Below are positions 8,601-17,432 of a stretch of DNA of 64,000 nt, piece after piece. The notes beneath the pieces are model-generated. The model was given only the letters and a program-made list of their open reading frames with translations. It did not search any database and was not told the DNA's origin. A program made the translations under genes and the position numbers. The stretch's first letter is position 1. Each line of letters begins with the position of its first letter. Source of the stretch: CAVOGJ01 sp963700865 (GTDB taxonomy: Bacteria > Planctomycetota > Planctomycetia > Pirellulales > Pirellulaceae); contig CAVOZC010000018.1 of assembly GCA_963700865.1 (NCBI GenBank), forward strand, positions 620,001 to 684,000. Reading direction: 5' to 3'.

Positions 8601-10757
8601 TCAGGTAGGAGGCAAGCGGCGCATAAGCGCCGCTGGCTCGACGGGAAGTTCAGCGGATACGGGACGAATGGCGTTGTTTCGAAACGGCGATGGTTGCTCG
8701 GTTTCGGCTCGATCCGTGGGTTCCAACCGAGATGGTTCTGCGGGCAGTTCCACCGAGGGGAGCGGAATTTCCTCGACGGGGTCGGGTTCGATGTCGCTGG
8801 GGGTGGGAGTCATTTCTGCGGGCAACGGCTCGAAATCCTGATCGGCGGCGCCGAACGGGTGTTGCGGGTAACGGCCGCGACTGACCTGCGGTCGCATGGT
8901 ACGGTAGTCGAGCAGTGCATCCCGATGTCGGAATCGCTCGCGGCCAACTTGCCGATTGGCCGCAGGCACCCAGGCACCTTCGCTCAACTCGACACCATTA
9001 AAGGCCAGCACAGTCCCCTTTTGACGATGGACGTTGAGGATCGCGAGCGCATGCGCAACGCGCTGTTGGTAGTAGCTGACCTGGGCGTCCGCCAGTCGCC
9101 GTTGGGCTTCCAGCAGGTACTGAATGCTCGATTGGCCGGCCTCGAAAACTGCTTCTCGTGAGGCGACCACCTGTTCCGCGGCAACTAGTCGTTCGAAGCC
9201 TAGCCGCAAGCTTTCATGGGTGGTCTCGGGCCGAGCCACGGCGTCGGCCAGATCATGCGAAATCTGGTGCTGCTGGTCGCGCAAGATAGCGCGGGCGCGA
9301 GAGAGATTCAATTCGGAATGCCTGACCCCCGCCAGCTCGCGCCGATAACCGATCGGCACGTTCAATTGCAAACCGGCCTCCACTTCATCATTGCCGAACG
9401 AGAAAAGCTCTCGCCCCAGATTCGAATTTGGACCGGAACCACCCAGTAAATCGTCTCCCAGGCCCGAGAGGCGATAGGCGGCGACCGCATCTAGTCGAGG
9501 TTGCAGGAAATTCCGCGCCGCCAGCAATTCCAATTGACGCTGCTTGACTCGCCAGCTCTGTTCCCGCAATTCCACCCGTCGATCGAGCGCCTCAGCCAGG
9601 CAGCTTTCCCAATCGAATCGCACCGGAGCGTCGGAGGGTTCATCCAGCGGTCGAATCAACTTCCCGTCGTTCATTGGCAAGCCGAGGACACGCCGCAATC
9701 GTCGCTCGGCCTGATAGACGCCCGTGATACCGTTGGCCGACGTTCCATTGAGGGAATTGACGACCTGCTGTTCGAACAGGTACATCTGCTCGCGCGCCTG
9801 CGCCTCGGCATCCGCCTCGCCGCCACGGAGGTTGGCATCGTCGCGCGATTTAATCGCCTGCCATGTGTTTCGCGCCAAGTCGCGGGCGCGACGGTTCGCA
9901 TCGAGGCCGCGATAAGCGGCGTAGAGTTGCCAATAGGTCGTTTCCAGCTCGACGACGAATTCGCGCACCCCCCGCTCGAATTGAGCGATGGAGATGTCGC
10001 CGTCCATGCGAGCCAGGATCACACCCCTCGTCAACGCCAGGTCGACCACGGCATTCGGTCCGACCGTGCGGTTGAAGAGCACGCCGGCTCCCTGCAACAG
10101 CGGTTGGCGAACCGACGCTTCGAGGTTGCCTGTCCAGGCGCTGGGGAACAAATTGAAGGGCGCGTCGCTGTTTTCGTAGCTCAGGTCATTCCGCAGGGAG
10201 AAGCGTGTGCCTGTCGCAGAGGTCTTCTGTAACTGGTTCTGCAGATTGAAGCCGTCTCGAGTCACCTCGGTGGCCCCACCGCCGAGTGCCGTATTGTTGA
10301 AGACTCGCTTCCCGTCAACATAAGACAATGTCTGCTGCCATTGAGCGTCGAACGCAGCCAAAGCGGCTTCTTCCCCAATCCTCGGATGCGACATCGTGAT
10401 CGATGGGTCGTAGACCGTGCTAACGGCACTCGGAATATTAAGCACCCGACCGCCCAACTCGCGCAAAACTTCGCTCGATTGCAGGCCGATCTGCATGGCG
10501 TCCGCGAGCGACAAGTCCCAGAATTCCCGCGGCGGGCCGTCTGCCAGCGAACGCGGAGGCAACGATTCGACGACTGCGGCCAAGACCGGATTCGCGACGT
10601 CCGTGTATTCGATGCTGGCGACTAACTGTTCCAGTCCCGTACCTGCCACCGGTACCGGTTCGTTGGGATGCGAGATCTGGCGCATGTGACAACATTCGCA
10701 GCCGCAAAGCCACGCGCACAGCATCGCCAGCATTGGTATCCACCCAGCCGTTCGCAT
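8601..10757 (-). CDS. TolC-family outer-membrane efflux lipoprotein
   Basis: The 718-residue protein begins with a lipoprotein-like signal (MRTAGWIPMLAMLCAWLCGCE, Cys about residue 20). It contains two outer-membrane-efflux repeats of long amphipathic helices, for example LARNTWQAIKSRDDANLRGGEADAE near 300 and LSRARAILRDQQHQISHDL near 500. A SSIQYLLEAQRRLADAQVSYYQQRVAHA segment near 580 is typical of the second repeat. TolC-type trimers form the outer-membrane exit duct of RND or type I pumps. The protein is longer than usual (450-500) because of an N-terminal extension and a Pro/Glu-rich tail. No membrane-fusion or pump gene is adjacent. Confidence 0.85.
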   Translation of the reverse strand: MRTAGWIPMLAMLCAWLCGCECCHMRQISHPNEPVPVAGTGLEQLVASIEYTDVANPVLAAVVESLPPRSLADGPPREFWDLSLADAMQIGLQSSEVLRELGGRVLNIPSAVSTVYDPSITMSHPRIGEEAALAAFDAQWQQTLSYVDGKRVFNNTALGGGATEVTRDGFNLQNQLQKTSATGTRFSLRNDLSYENSDAPFNLFPSAWTGNLEASVRQPLLQGAGVLFNRTVGPNAVVDLALTRGVILARMDGDISIAQFERGVREFVVELETTYWQLYAAYRGLDANRRARDLARNTWQAIKSRDDANLRGGEADAEAQAREQMYLFEQQVVNSLNGTSANGITGVYQAERRLRRVLGLPMNDGKLIRPLDEPSDAPVRFDWESCLAEALDRRVELREQSWRVKQRQLELLAARNFLQPRLDAVAAYRLSGLGDDLLGGSGPNSNLGRELFSFGNDEVEAGLQLNVPIGYRRELAGVRHSELNLSRARAILRDQQHQISHDLADAVARPETTHESLRLGFERLVAAEQVVASREAVFEAGQSSIQYLLEAQRRLADAQVSYYQQRVAHALAILNVHRQKGTVLAFNGVELSEGAWVPAANRQVGRERFRHRDALLDYRTMRPQVSRGRYPQHPFGAADQDFEPLPAEMTPTPSDIEPDPVEEIPLPSVELPAEPSRLEPTDRAETEQPSPFRNNAIRPVSAELPVEPAALMRRLPPT

Positions 10758-10873
10758 CAGTCGGTTTGTCCAGGAGCCTCAGTTTCTGCCGGGACGGATT
10801 CCCAGCCCTCGATACCACCTGGTTTCTCATCGTCAATCCCCGCCCGCAAAGCCAGCGAATCCGGAGAATTCAC
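10757..10873 (-). other. Possible short ORF coupled to the TolC-family gene
   Basis: From GTG 10873 a 38-residue frame (VNSPDSLALRAG...ESVPAETEAPGQTD) ends in a TGA sharing one base with the tolC-like ATG (TGATG). The same frame stays open upstream without an ATG. The overlap suggests coupling, but the ORF is short and has no recognisable family. It may be the tail of a gene whose start is lost to a frame error. Confidence 0.2.
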
Positions 10874-11076
10874 CGTAACCGGCAAGGTCGGGCGTGTATT
10901 GCGCAGTTGCCGCAGCTTCCCTGGGCGGTGAGGTCCGGCGGGCAGTCCGTCACAAAATGAGACGGTTGTGCAATTTATGCTGAAAGAGCGGCCTTTTGGT
11001 GGCCGATTCCCTCCTCAGCCGGGTCGTTGCGCACCGCGAACGGCGGCTGTCTCTTTCCTGTAACCGAGAGCTAACG
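10874..11076. other. Divergent intergenic region
   Basis: This gap separates the leftward TolC-like gene from the rightward secreted protein. It presumably holds promoters for both, but I see no strong -35/-10 pair. Apart from the possible short ORF at 10757-10873 nothing else stands out. Confidence 0.35.
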
Positions 11077-11964
11077 ATGCATCGAGTCTGCGTGATCGGC
11101 TGGCTGTTCGCCGTCGCCTGCGCCGCCAGCGGTCAGGCGGAAGTCGAGCGTTGCGTGACGATTGCGACCCCGATTGTGACATCGGCGATCCCACGTACAT
11201 TTCCCGCGGATTCGCCAGTCGTGGCCCTGGTGGCCCATGAGGAGCCGTTGGTCGATACGGCAAGCGGTGTCCGGTCGAGCCCGCTGGTCGGCGTTTCCGC
11301 CGCTTCCTCAACGCAGGATGTCCCGTTTGAGGACGAGTGGCGGATTCGGAATCCGGCCAGACCTGAGGATCGACGGTTGCCCCCAATGTTACCGCTTGCC
11401 ATCGGTGACGCTCGCCTCGGCGTGGCAGTGCCGGCTCAGGTGGTTGAGCTCCCTGCTCCTGCGGAGCGATTAGAAGTTGACGTTGTCGAGGACGAGCCGC
11501 AGCCGATCCGCTCGCCGGCGGCAAATTCCGCGGCTGCGGAGCGGCGGCAGTACCTGCGCAGCGACCGCGATTCGATTAAGCCGATCCGCGAATTCGGTTT
11601 TGACGACGTCTTTACTCGCGGACCGGCACCGCTCGACCCTGCGGAAACGCCCGTTCCCGTGAACGACCCGCGGCGCGACCCATACGTCGGTACGAATGAA
11701 TCGCTCGACTACTACTGGTCCGCCCGGAACCTATCGCACCGCACGTTGTATTTCCAGGAAATGCCATTGCAACGCTATGGATATTCGAGCGGTCCGGTGA
11801 TCCAGCCGTTTCTTTCGGCCGCGGATTTTGCCAGGGATGCCGTCTTGTTTCCCCTGCGAAGATTCCAGGAGACGCCCTGCGAATTGCATTATGTGCTGGG
11901 CCTGGAACGGGCTGGCTCGCCCGCGCCCGACGTGCGCGAGCGATGGAAGCAGGCGGGGCACTGA
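11077..11964 (+). CDS. Secreted protein of unknown function
   Basis: I recognise no family. The 295-residue product has a clear signal peptide (MHRVCVIGWLFAVACAASGQA). A low-complexity acidic and Pro-rich middle follows (EDEPQPIRSPAANSAAAERRQ). The C-terminal third is more ordered, with aromatic-rich SLDYYWSARNLSHRTLYFQ and YGYSSGPVIQPFLSAADFARDAVLFPLR. That C-terminus resembles a pattern I associate with planctomycete envelope proteins, but I cannot name it. ATG 11077 is preferred over upstream in-frame starts because it begins the signal peptide and has a GAGAG upstream. Confidence 0.6.
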   Translation: MHRVCVIGWLFAVACAASGQAEVERCVTIATPIVTSAIPRTFPADSPVVALVAHEEPLVDTASGVRSSPLVGVSAASSTQDVPFEDEWRIRNPARPEDRRLPPMLPLAIGDARLGVAVPAQVVELPAPAERLEVDVVEDEPQPIRSPAANSAAAERRQYLRSDRDSIKPIREFGFDDVFTRGPAPLDPAETPVPVNDPRRDPYVGTNESLDYYWSARNLSHRTLYFQEMPLQRYGYSSGPVIQPFLSAADFARDAVLFPLRRFQETPCELHYVLGLERAGSPAPDVRERWKQAGH

Positions 11965-12087
11965 GCCCGGTCGCGCCGCCGCCCAGTCCACCTGGCCTGG
12001 TCGATCGCGAACGTTGCTCGCCGGGATGCGGGGATCGTGGCCCGTCGCGTCGATATCGATCGCGGACCGTACTGCGGGCTGCGAGGC

Positions 12088-12411
12088 TCAACCTGCAGCG
12101 GCCTCGTCATCCCCATCGGCCACGGCTCGGGTGAGGTTCTTGTGGATCGACTTTTCCACCTTGTCCTTAAAGATCATCGCCATGATCGGAAGATCGACGT
12201 TCGCCGTGATTTTATCGTCATCGATGACCGCGGTGCCGTTGATGCGGAATGCCAGACTCTTAAAATTGAAACGGGCGGTATACTCCTCCCATTCCAATTC
12301 GAGCTCATGTCCCTCGAAGTCGTCGACCATTTTTTCGATATACGGCTGAGCCCGCTCCTTCACGTCATCGCGACTGTGGCTGTGAGGCACGGAAACAGAA
12401 ACGATTGGCAT
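12088..12411 (-). CDS. Polyhydroxyalkanoate-system family protein
   Basis: The 107-residue protein begins MPIVSVSVPHSHSRDDVKER, the characteristic start of the PHA granule-associated family (ISV.H.L....A). It continues with the expected alternating beta-rich core (LELEWEEYTARFNFKSLAFRINGTAVI, TANVDLPIMAMIFKDKVEKSI) and an acidic tail. Family members occur near PHA-granule genes but their biochemical role is unsettled. ATG 12411 is chosen because it begins the family signature and has GGAG nine bases upstream; the frame is open further up to 12501. No PHA synthase is nearby. Confidence 0.7.
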   Translation of the reverse strand: MPIVSVSVPHSHSRDDVKERAQPYIEKMVDDFEGHELELEWEEYTARFNFKSLAFRINGTAVIDDDKITANVDLPIMAMIFKDKVEKSIHKNLTRAVADGDDEAAAG

Positions 12412-12617
12412 TGCTGGTCTCCAGAAGGTACGGCGTGTCGGGCGGCAAGGCGGCGTTTTCATCCCTGACAGCACCTTACTCGCCCACCGCTTTTCGTACA
12501 ATGAGGATGGGCGACCTGTCCTCGCGACCGGCAGGGCGCCTGTCAGATATCGGTGAACTGTCCCCCGCCGTGCCTGACCCTCAGCACGGTGGCAGAAAGC
12601 AAAAGGATCGATGCGTC

Positions 12618-13371
12618 ATGCCGTTCCTGCGAGCATTTATCGTGGTGATCGTTTGTCAGTGTTGCGCGTGGGTGGCGGCTGGTCCGTGGCCTCAATCTTC
12701 GGCGGATGTGGATGGGACGGACCGCCGGACCGTGTCCGAGTCGGCGATCCCGCCCGCCCGTACCGAATATCTGGGGAGAACCATCGCCCAGACCATGCAT
12801 TACACGGGAGCCCCGTGGCTGGTGCGGGAGTCACGTGAGCGTGAAGAAGATTGCTCCACGATGCTTACGCAATTAAAGCTGAACAGACGGCATGGTGGTG
12901 TGTGACATGGGCTGTGGAAACGGTTTTTACTCGTTGAAGATGGCCCGGCTGGTCGGTCAGGCAGGCAAGGTGCTGGCAGTCGACATCCAACCCGAGATGC
13001 TGCGGCTGCTCGAGGAACGGGCGAAGAATGAGCGGATCGACAATATCGAGCTCATTCAGGGCTCGATGGCCGACCCACGCTTGCCCCAGGGCCTGGTCGA
13101 CCTGGTCCTCTGCGTGGATGTCTATCACGAGTTTTCCCATCCCGAACAGATGCTGGCGGCCATCCGTCGATCGCTGGCACCGGGAGGAGAGATCGTACTT
13201 GTCGAGTATCGAGAGGAGGACCCCGAGGTCCCCATCAAGCCACTGCATAAAATGAGCAAGCGTCAGGTGCTCAAGGAACTGAATGCCAACGGGTTTGAGC
13301 TCTCCCGTGAGTTTGATGGCTTGCCGTGGCAGCACATGATGTTCTTCCGCGTTGCCACAGCCGGCCGCTAA
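12618..13371 (+). CDS. Signal-peptide-bearing SAM-dependent methyltransferase, frame broken near 12880
   Basis: The first frame, from ATG 12618, gives a signal peptide (MPFLRAFIVVIVCQCCAWVAA) and a linker ending REREEDCSTMLTQLKL. The second frame supplies the class I methyltransferase core: motif I VVCDMGCGNGFYSLKMA, acidic AVDIQPEML, QGSMADPRLP, VLCVDVYHEFSHPEQML, and LAPGGEIVLVEYREEDP. One extra base between about 12870 and 12892 joins them naturally (QLKL...GMVVCDMGCGNG). The substrate is unknown. A methyltransferase behind a signal peptide is unusual because SAM is cytoplasmic, but the segment could act as a membrane anchor. The 3' end overlaps the convergent AAA gene by 4 bases. Confidence 0.75.
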
Positions 13372-15128
13372 TGGATGCCCATTTGTTCCAGCCTGCGGAC
13401 TTCCAGCTGCCAAGCTTCGGTGTCCGCCTCGGTAAAGTCGGGATCGGGCATCAGCGAGCGGCGGGTACAGTTCAGCATGGCTTGCAGGATCTGATAACGC
13501 CGTGTGAGCCCAATATTTGGCGGAATTTGATCCTTGACGATTTCCACGACGCGATCGATGGAGTCGACGTGGGATGCCTTCAACTGGGACCGCAGCGACG
13601 CGAAGGCGGCGGCTGAGTAGCCCTTGGTAAGTTCATCCACCCTGGCCAGATCGTCCTCGGCGGGTTCTGGCATCACGGCTTGCAGAACCCATTCGACGAA
13701 AGCCATGCGGTCATCCCCTTGGGGATCAAGCACGGGAATGATCAAGTCGCCAACTCGGCCCGGTCGGCGAATGTCGGGGGACAGCAGATGGATTCGTGCG
13801 GTCATCAGTAACCACATGACTTTTCCCCGCAGTTGAGGATCGGACATCATGGCTTGAATTTTTCCCGTCAAACGCCGCTCGGTGGAATGTGACTCGGCGC
13901 CGACGCCTCCGAATTGCGTGTCGGCTTCATCGACGAAGATGACCACCTTGTCTAATGCCTCCAGCACGCGGCGGAGGCGTTCAAAAATCACGTCGGTCTG
14001 CCCATACCATTGACTGCGGATGCTTTTTAACACGAGCACGGGCACGCCCAGTTCTCCGGCGACCGCTTCGAAGATAAATGTCTTCCCACCGCCGATCGGT
14101 CCGGCGACCGCGGCGCCGGGCAGCGCCGCCTCGGGTTCTGCCTTGAAGCGTGGAATGAGCTCCTTCGCCAGGAAGGCCTTCAGCTTCGTATTGCCGACAA
14201 TATTCTTGAGTGTGTGGGTCGGTTTCTTAAACTCCACCACGTCCTCGCCGACCTGGGCCTGAATGAACTCCTCGACCTTGTCGATCAGTTCGCGGGGCGT
14301 CAGCTCGCTGTCGGCGTAGGCGGAGCCGGCCAGCAGTTGTCGCACCGCGTGCAGGGAGAGTCCGGCGGTGTAGGCGGCCAGATCCGCGGGGGAACTCCAC
14401 AGCCGCGGTTTTCGTTCGGAGTTGGCGATGAAGTGCCGGATAAACTCCAGTCGATCGTTGGTATTGGGGGCGGGGATCTCGACGCTGAGAATCTGGGGCA
14501 GGCGAGAAACACGAGGATGAATCAGGCTCCGCGACTCGGCGATCATCACGACGGAATCGCCACCATTCATGAACGCCGGATCACCGAACCAATCCTGGCA
14601 GATGCTGATTCTCCGCAGTTGGCGATCATTGAGACTCTGCACGTCGCCGTTTCCCGCCGGCAGCAGCATATCGGCAGCTTCGATGAAGATCATCAAGTCC
14701 GAGGAAAGTCGCGTGGTGCGAGAACAGATCGTTAGCTGCCGTAGCATTTCCAGCGCTAGCGAAGGATTGCCGATGGCGTCGATGAGCAGCTTGTCAAATT
14801 CCTTGCCCAGTCGGTCAAGGTCACTTTCCCCCTTTTGCTTCATACCCTTGATGAGCAGCGTGTCGAGATCCAGCCCGGCCTTCCACGAAATCCACGCATT
14901 CTTAAGTTTGTCGTTTTCATCAAGGATGCGAATCGGACCGTTTAGCTCGTAGACAATGCGAATGAGCCCTTCGGTGCGCGATTTCTCCGCCAGAAAGGGG
15001 ATGAGGGGCAGATACGCATCATCATGCGGAAACAAGTCATAGACGTTTCCGCTGAGAATCACGCTGCGGGCCTGCTCGGAATTGAGAATCGCCGCCAGTT
15101 GGGAGAAAAAGTTACGCTGCTCGGCCAT
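13368..15128 (-). CDS. AAA+ ATPase with a degenerate first and an active second AAA module
   Basis: In the 586-residue protein, residues 1 to about 290 look like an AAA fold without Walker A (LMIFIEAADMLLP resembles a decayed Walker B). Residues 305-540 form an intact AAA module: Walker A AGPIGGGKT (342-350), Walker B KVVIFVDEAD (394-403), and SPDIRRPGR (450-458), the classic sensor/arginine-finger region. The start is set at MAEQRNFF, with AGGAAAG upstream, although the frame is open to 15278. The PspA-family gene ends 150 bases upstream on the same strand, so the two are probably co-expressed. A Vps4-like remodeling role on PspA is inferred from that pairing. Confidence 0.8.
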   Translation of the reverse strand: MAEQRNFFSQLAAILNSEQARSVILSGNVYDLFPHDDAYLPLIPFLAEKSRTEGLIRIVYELNGPIRILDENDKLKNAWISWKAGLDLDTLLIKGMKQKGESDLDRLGKEFDKLLIDAIGNPSLALEMLRQLTICSRTTRLSSDLMIFIEAADMLLPAGNGDVQSLNDRQLRRISICQDWFGDPAFMNGGDSVVMIAESRSLIHPRVSRLPQILSVEIPAPNTNDRLEFIRHFIANSERKPRLWSSPADLAAYTAGLSLHAVRQLLAGSAYADSELTPRELIDKVEEFIQAQVGEDVVEFKKPTHTLKNIVGNTKLKAFLAKELIPRFKAEPEAALPGAAVAGPIGGGKTFIFEAVAGELGVPVLVLKSIRSQWYGQTDVIFERLRRVLEALDKVVIFVDEADTQFGGVGAESHSTERRLTGKIQAMMSDPQLRGKVMWLLMTARIHLLSPDIRRPGRVGDLIIPVLDPQGDDRMAFVEWVLQAVMPEPAEDDLARVDELTKGYSAAAFASLRSQLKASHVDSIDRVVEIVKDQIPPNIGLTRRYQILQAMLNCTRRSLMPDPDFTEADTEAWQLEVRRLEQMGIH

Positions 15129-15278
15129 GATCGTCTTTCCTACAAGATGCGGGACCGACGTCCCCAGTTGCGACACGCGGGCAGATCCTCCGTCGACAGA
15201 ATCGCCGACGGCGAGGCCCGCCGCGGACGGCAGTTGGCGTGTCATCGTGTTCCCGGCGATCACGCCAACTGTGGGCAA

Positions 15279-16082
15279 CTATTCCGGAATCTGCGTGCGA
15301 TCGGTTGGCGTGTCGGCTTCGGCCTGCTTGGAGAGTCCGATCAGTGCATCGAACTCGTCGTCCGCGACCGAGCGCTCGGCGTACTCCAGGAACTCAGCCT
15401 CGGATCGCTTGACATCGGTGCCCGCCATCTCGCGAGATACGCGGGCGGTCGCCTTGGCTTGATCGCGAATATCGCGCAGTTCCTGCAGTTCTTCGGTCGT
15501 CCGGTCATTGCTGATGCCCACCAACATATCGGAGATTTCCTTTTCTTCCCTGGCCGTCATCAAATCGGCCACGGTGGCGTGCTTCTCTTCCTTGATCTTC
15601 TCGAGCTCCCGCAGCAGACTCTCCAATTGAGTCTTGTGGCCGTTGATATTTTTCGACAGCTCCACCATGTCGGATTCCAGGCTGGCGATGCGATCTTCCT
15701 TCTCCGCCAGCGTGGAGGAAAAGTCCTTAAAGGCGGCCTGGCATTTGGCGTATTGGGGATCGTTCTTTACCGCCTCGGCATCGCCGTTGTACTTTTCAAC
15801 CAGCTTCCGCGCCATGGCGGCCGCTCCGTCCCGCAGTTTTTGCAGTTTTTGCACGTCCTCGGTCAAACGTTCCAGTTGCCCCTTTTTCTTCTCCTCTTGC
15901 GCGATCATGGCGCCCACCGCATCCTTGTATTGGTGGATGCGTTTTTTCTTTTCTGAGATGACGTTATCGAAAGTGGCTCGCACCACGTCGGGATTCGTAT
16001 TCAGCGTCTGTCGAGCTCGATCGACCTTGCCCACGAGAAGGTAACCAAGAGCTCGAAAATAGCGACCGACGGCTCGGAACAT
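15279..16082 (-). CDS. PspA/IM30 (Vipp1) family membrane-repair protein
   Basis: The 267-residue protein starts MFRAVGRYFRALGYLLVGK, an amphipathic membrane-binding helix. A long helical, Lys/Glu-rich coiled-coil body follows, including VISEKKKRIHQYKDAVGAMIAQEEKKK and KEDRIASLESDMVELSKNI. This is the layout of PspA/Vipp1, the bacterial ESCRT-III homologues that polymerise on stressed membranes. It is longer than E. coli PspA (222) because of an acidic C-terminal extension with EISDMLVGIS. AGGAG lies eleven bases before ATG 16082, which decides the start. The AAA+ gene follows downstream. Confidence 0.82.
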   Translation of the reverse strand: MFRAVGRYFRALGYLLVGKVDRARQTLNTNPDVVRATFDNVISEKKKRIHQYKDAVGAMIAQEEKKKGQLERLTEDVQKLQKLRDGAAAMARKLVEKYNGDAEAVKNDPQYAKCQAAFKDFSSTLAEKEDRIASLESDMVELSKNINGHKTQLESLLRELEKIKEEKHATVADLMTAREEKEISDMLVGISNDRTTEELQELRDIRDQAKATARVSREMAGTDVKRSEAEFLEYAERSVADDEFDALIGLSKQAEADTPTDRTQIPE

Positions 16083-16286
16083 AGCTGGGGCACTCCTGAG
16101 CAGAATAAGAACGAATCTCGACCTGTGATTGCTTACGCTGCCCCCCCACGGAGGAGAGCCTGCGAATGGACGATCGACGGCATCCAAGGGTTCCCATCGT
16201 AAGCAATTCGCCATTCGCCGACAATTGACCGCTGTTCGGCTCGACTCGGCCCCGTCCCGGATAGCGTTCCAGCGACCTGTGCGGGG

Positions 16287-17042
16287 CTACGCAGCGGTGT
16301 CGACCGCCGCCAAGACGTCTCCGATCCCCGCCGACACTACCAACGACGCCATCCCATCAAGCGGCGTGGGCTGGTGGTTCACAATCACTAGTTTGGCGCC
16401 CTCGGACCTTGCCTGGCGAGGAAGATCGGCCGCCGGCGTCACGGTCAGGGAAGAGCCGAGTACCAGGAACAGGTCGGCCGCCGTCGCCAGCCGAAAGGAG
16501 GCGTCGAGCACGTCGACGGGCAGTGTTTGACCGAAGGAGATCGTCGCATGCTTCAACAGGCCGCCACACGCGGGACAGTCGGGTACCTGCTGGGTGGCCA
16601 GGAACTGCGCTACGAATGGATCGGCGTCCTGCCGAAAATCGCAAGACAAGCAGGCGACCTTTCGAGCCGTACCGTGCAGCTCCCACACGCGCCGACTGCC
16701 GGCCGCCTGATGGAGTCCGTCGATGTTCTGCGTGATGATGCCGGCGATCCGCCCCTCAGCCTCCCACCGAGCCAGAATGGTATGGCCCCGGTTCGGAACC
16801 GCCGCTTGGAATGCCACATGTCCCTCCGCCTTCTGCCGCCAGTACTCCTGGCGGGCGGCGGGAGATGACAGAAACTCGTCGAACATCACCGGGCGATACT
16901 TGGACCAAATGCCATTCGGAGAGCGAAAATCGGGAATGCCGCTCTCGGTACTCATCCCGGCGCCGGTGAAGATCACTACCTGCGGCGACTCGTTGACAAG
17001 CCTCCGTAGGGTTTGACAGTCAGAATTAGGAGGGCCAGGCAT
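16287..17042 (-). CDS. cobB: Sir2-family NAD-dependent protein deacylase
   Basis: Sirtuins remove acyl groups from lysines using NAD+. The 251 residues show VVIFTGAGMSTESGIPDFRS (about 22-41, NAD binding), ITQNIDGLHQAAG (about 103-115), the catalytic His in WELHGTARKV, zinc ligands CLSC and CPACGG, the GSSLTVTPAADLP segment and a final VSAGIGDVL. All catalytic and zinc residues are present and the length is typical for bacterial CobB. No strong Shine-Dalgarno sequence precedes the ATG. The gene is divergent from the sigma-54 activator at 17433. Confidence 0.92.
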   Translation of the reverse strand: MPGPPNSDCQTLRRLVNESPQVVIFTGAGMSTESGIPDFRSPNGIWSKYRPVMFDEFLSSPAARQEYWRQKAEGHVAFQAAVPNRGHTILARWEAEGRIAGIITQNIDGLHQAAGSRRVWELHGTARKVACLSCDFRQDADPFVAQFLATQQVPDCPACGGLLKHATISFGQTLPVDVLDASFRLATAADLFLVLGSSLTVTPAADLPRQARSEGAKLVIVNHQPTPLDGMASLVVSAGIGDVLAAVDTAA

Positions 17043-17282
17043 AGTGAGTGAATACTGACAGGAAAGGTGGATATTTTAGCCGAAAAAGCACTTGGATATT
17101 AGCCAGATTCGGCCCCGAATTCCGCGTGGGCTCCCTGGTTTGAGGGTTATGCCTCCCCATCATATGGCAGTCCGCGTCTGCCCTAAGTTGTTTCAGCGGC
17201 GGTGAGTTTCGCCGCGCAAAAGGGACACGATCTCGTGGCGGCGCAGGGACCGTTACGGCCGGGAATTATGGTTATTTTGTTC

Positions 17283-17310
17283 TTGCATGCGCGGTGTTAC
17301 CATTTAGAAT
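17283..17310 (+). promoter_or_regulatory. Candidate sigma-70 promoter
   Basis: TTGCAT (17283-17288) and TAGAAT (17305-17310) are separated by 16 bases, close to the TTGACA-17-TATAAT consensus. Transcription would start near 17317 and leave a leader of about 115 bases before ATG 17433. Confidence 0.45.
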
Positions 17311-17375
17311 CGATTTACGGATGGCGGCCGGTCCCTCCGGTCGTGGCTGTAAAGTCCCTTGTTGGCCGGAGACCC

Positions 17376-17421
17376 GTCTAGTGGTGTAGACCCACCCCGA
17401 ATTGCTTTCCAGGCAATTCGG
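17376..17421 (+). promoter_or_regulatory. Two tandem hairpins in the leader of the sigma-54 activator
   Basis: GTCTA(17376-17380)/TAGAC(17387-17391) with a 6-base loop is followed by a perfect 9-bp stem CCGAATTGC(17397-17405)/GCAATTCGG(17413-17421) with a 7-base loop. The second stem ends 11 bases before the ATG, where the ribosome-binding site should be, and no AGGAGG-like sequence is seen. Translation control or an operator is plausible. Confidence 0.45.
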
Positions 17422-17432
17422 TTGACACCGCC

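Larger units (their letters stand above)
17043..17432. other. Divergent regulatory region between cobB and a sigma-54 activator gene
   Basis: This 390-base gap contains a sigma-70-like promoter (17283-17310) and two hairpin-forming repeats (17376-17391 and 17397-17421), each listed separately. I see no open reading frame of interest and no sigma-54 promoter with correct spacing. Confidence 0.5.

Noticed and set aside
8615..8634. Perfect 8-bp hairpin AGCGGCGC/GCGCCGCT as a terminator between convergent genes
   Set aside because: It lies inside the 3' coding end of the TolC-like gene and has no T-run; GC-rich coding DNA often forms such stems.
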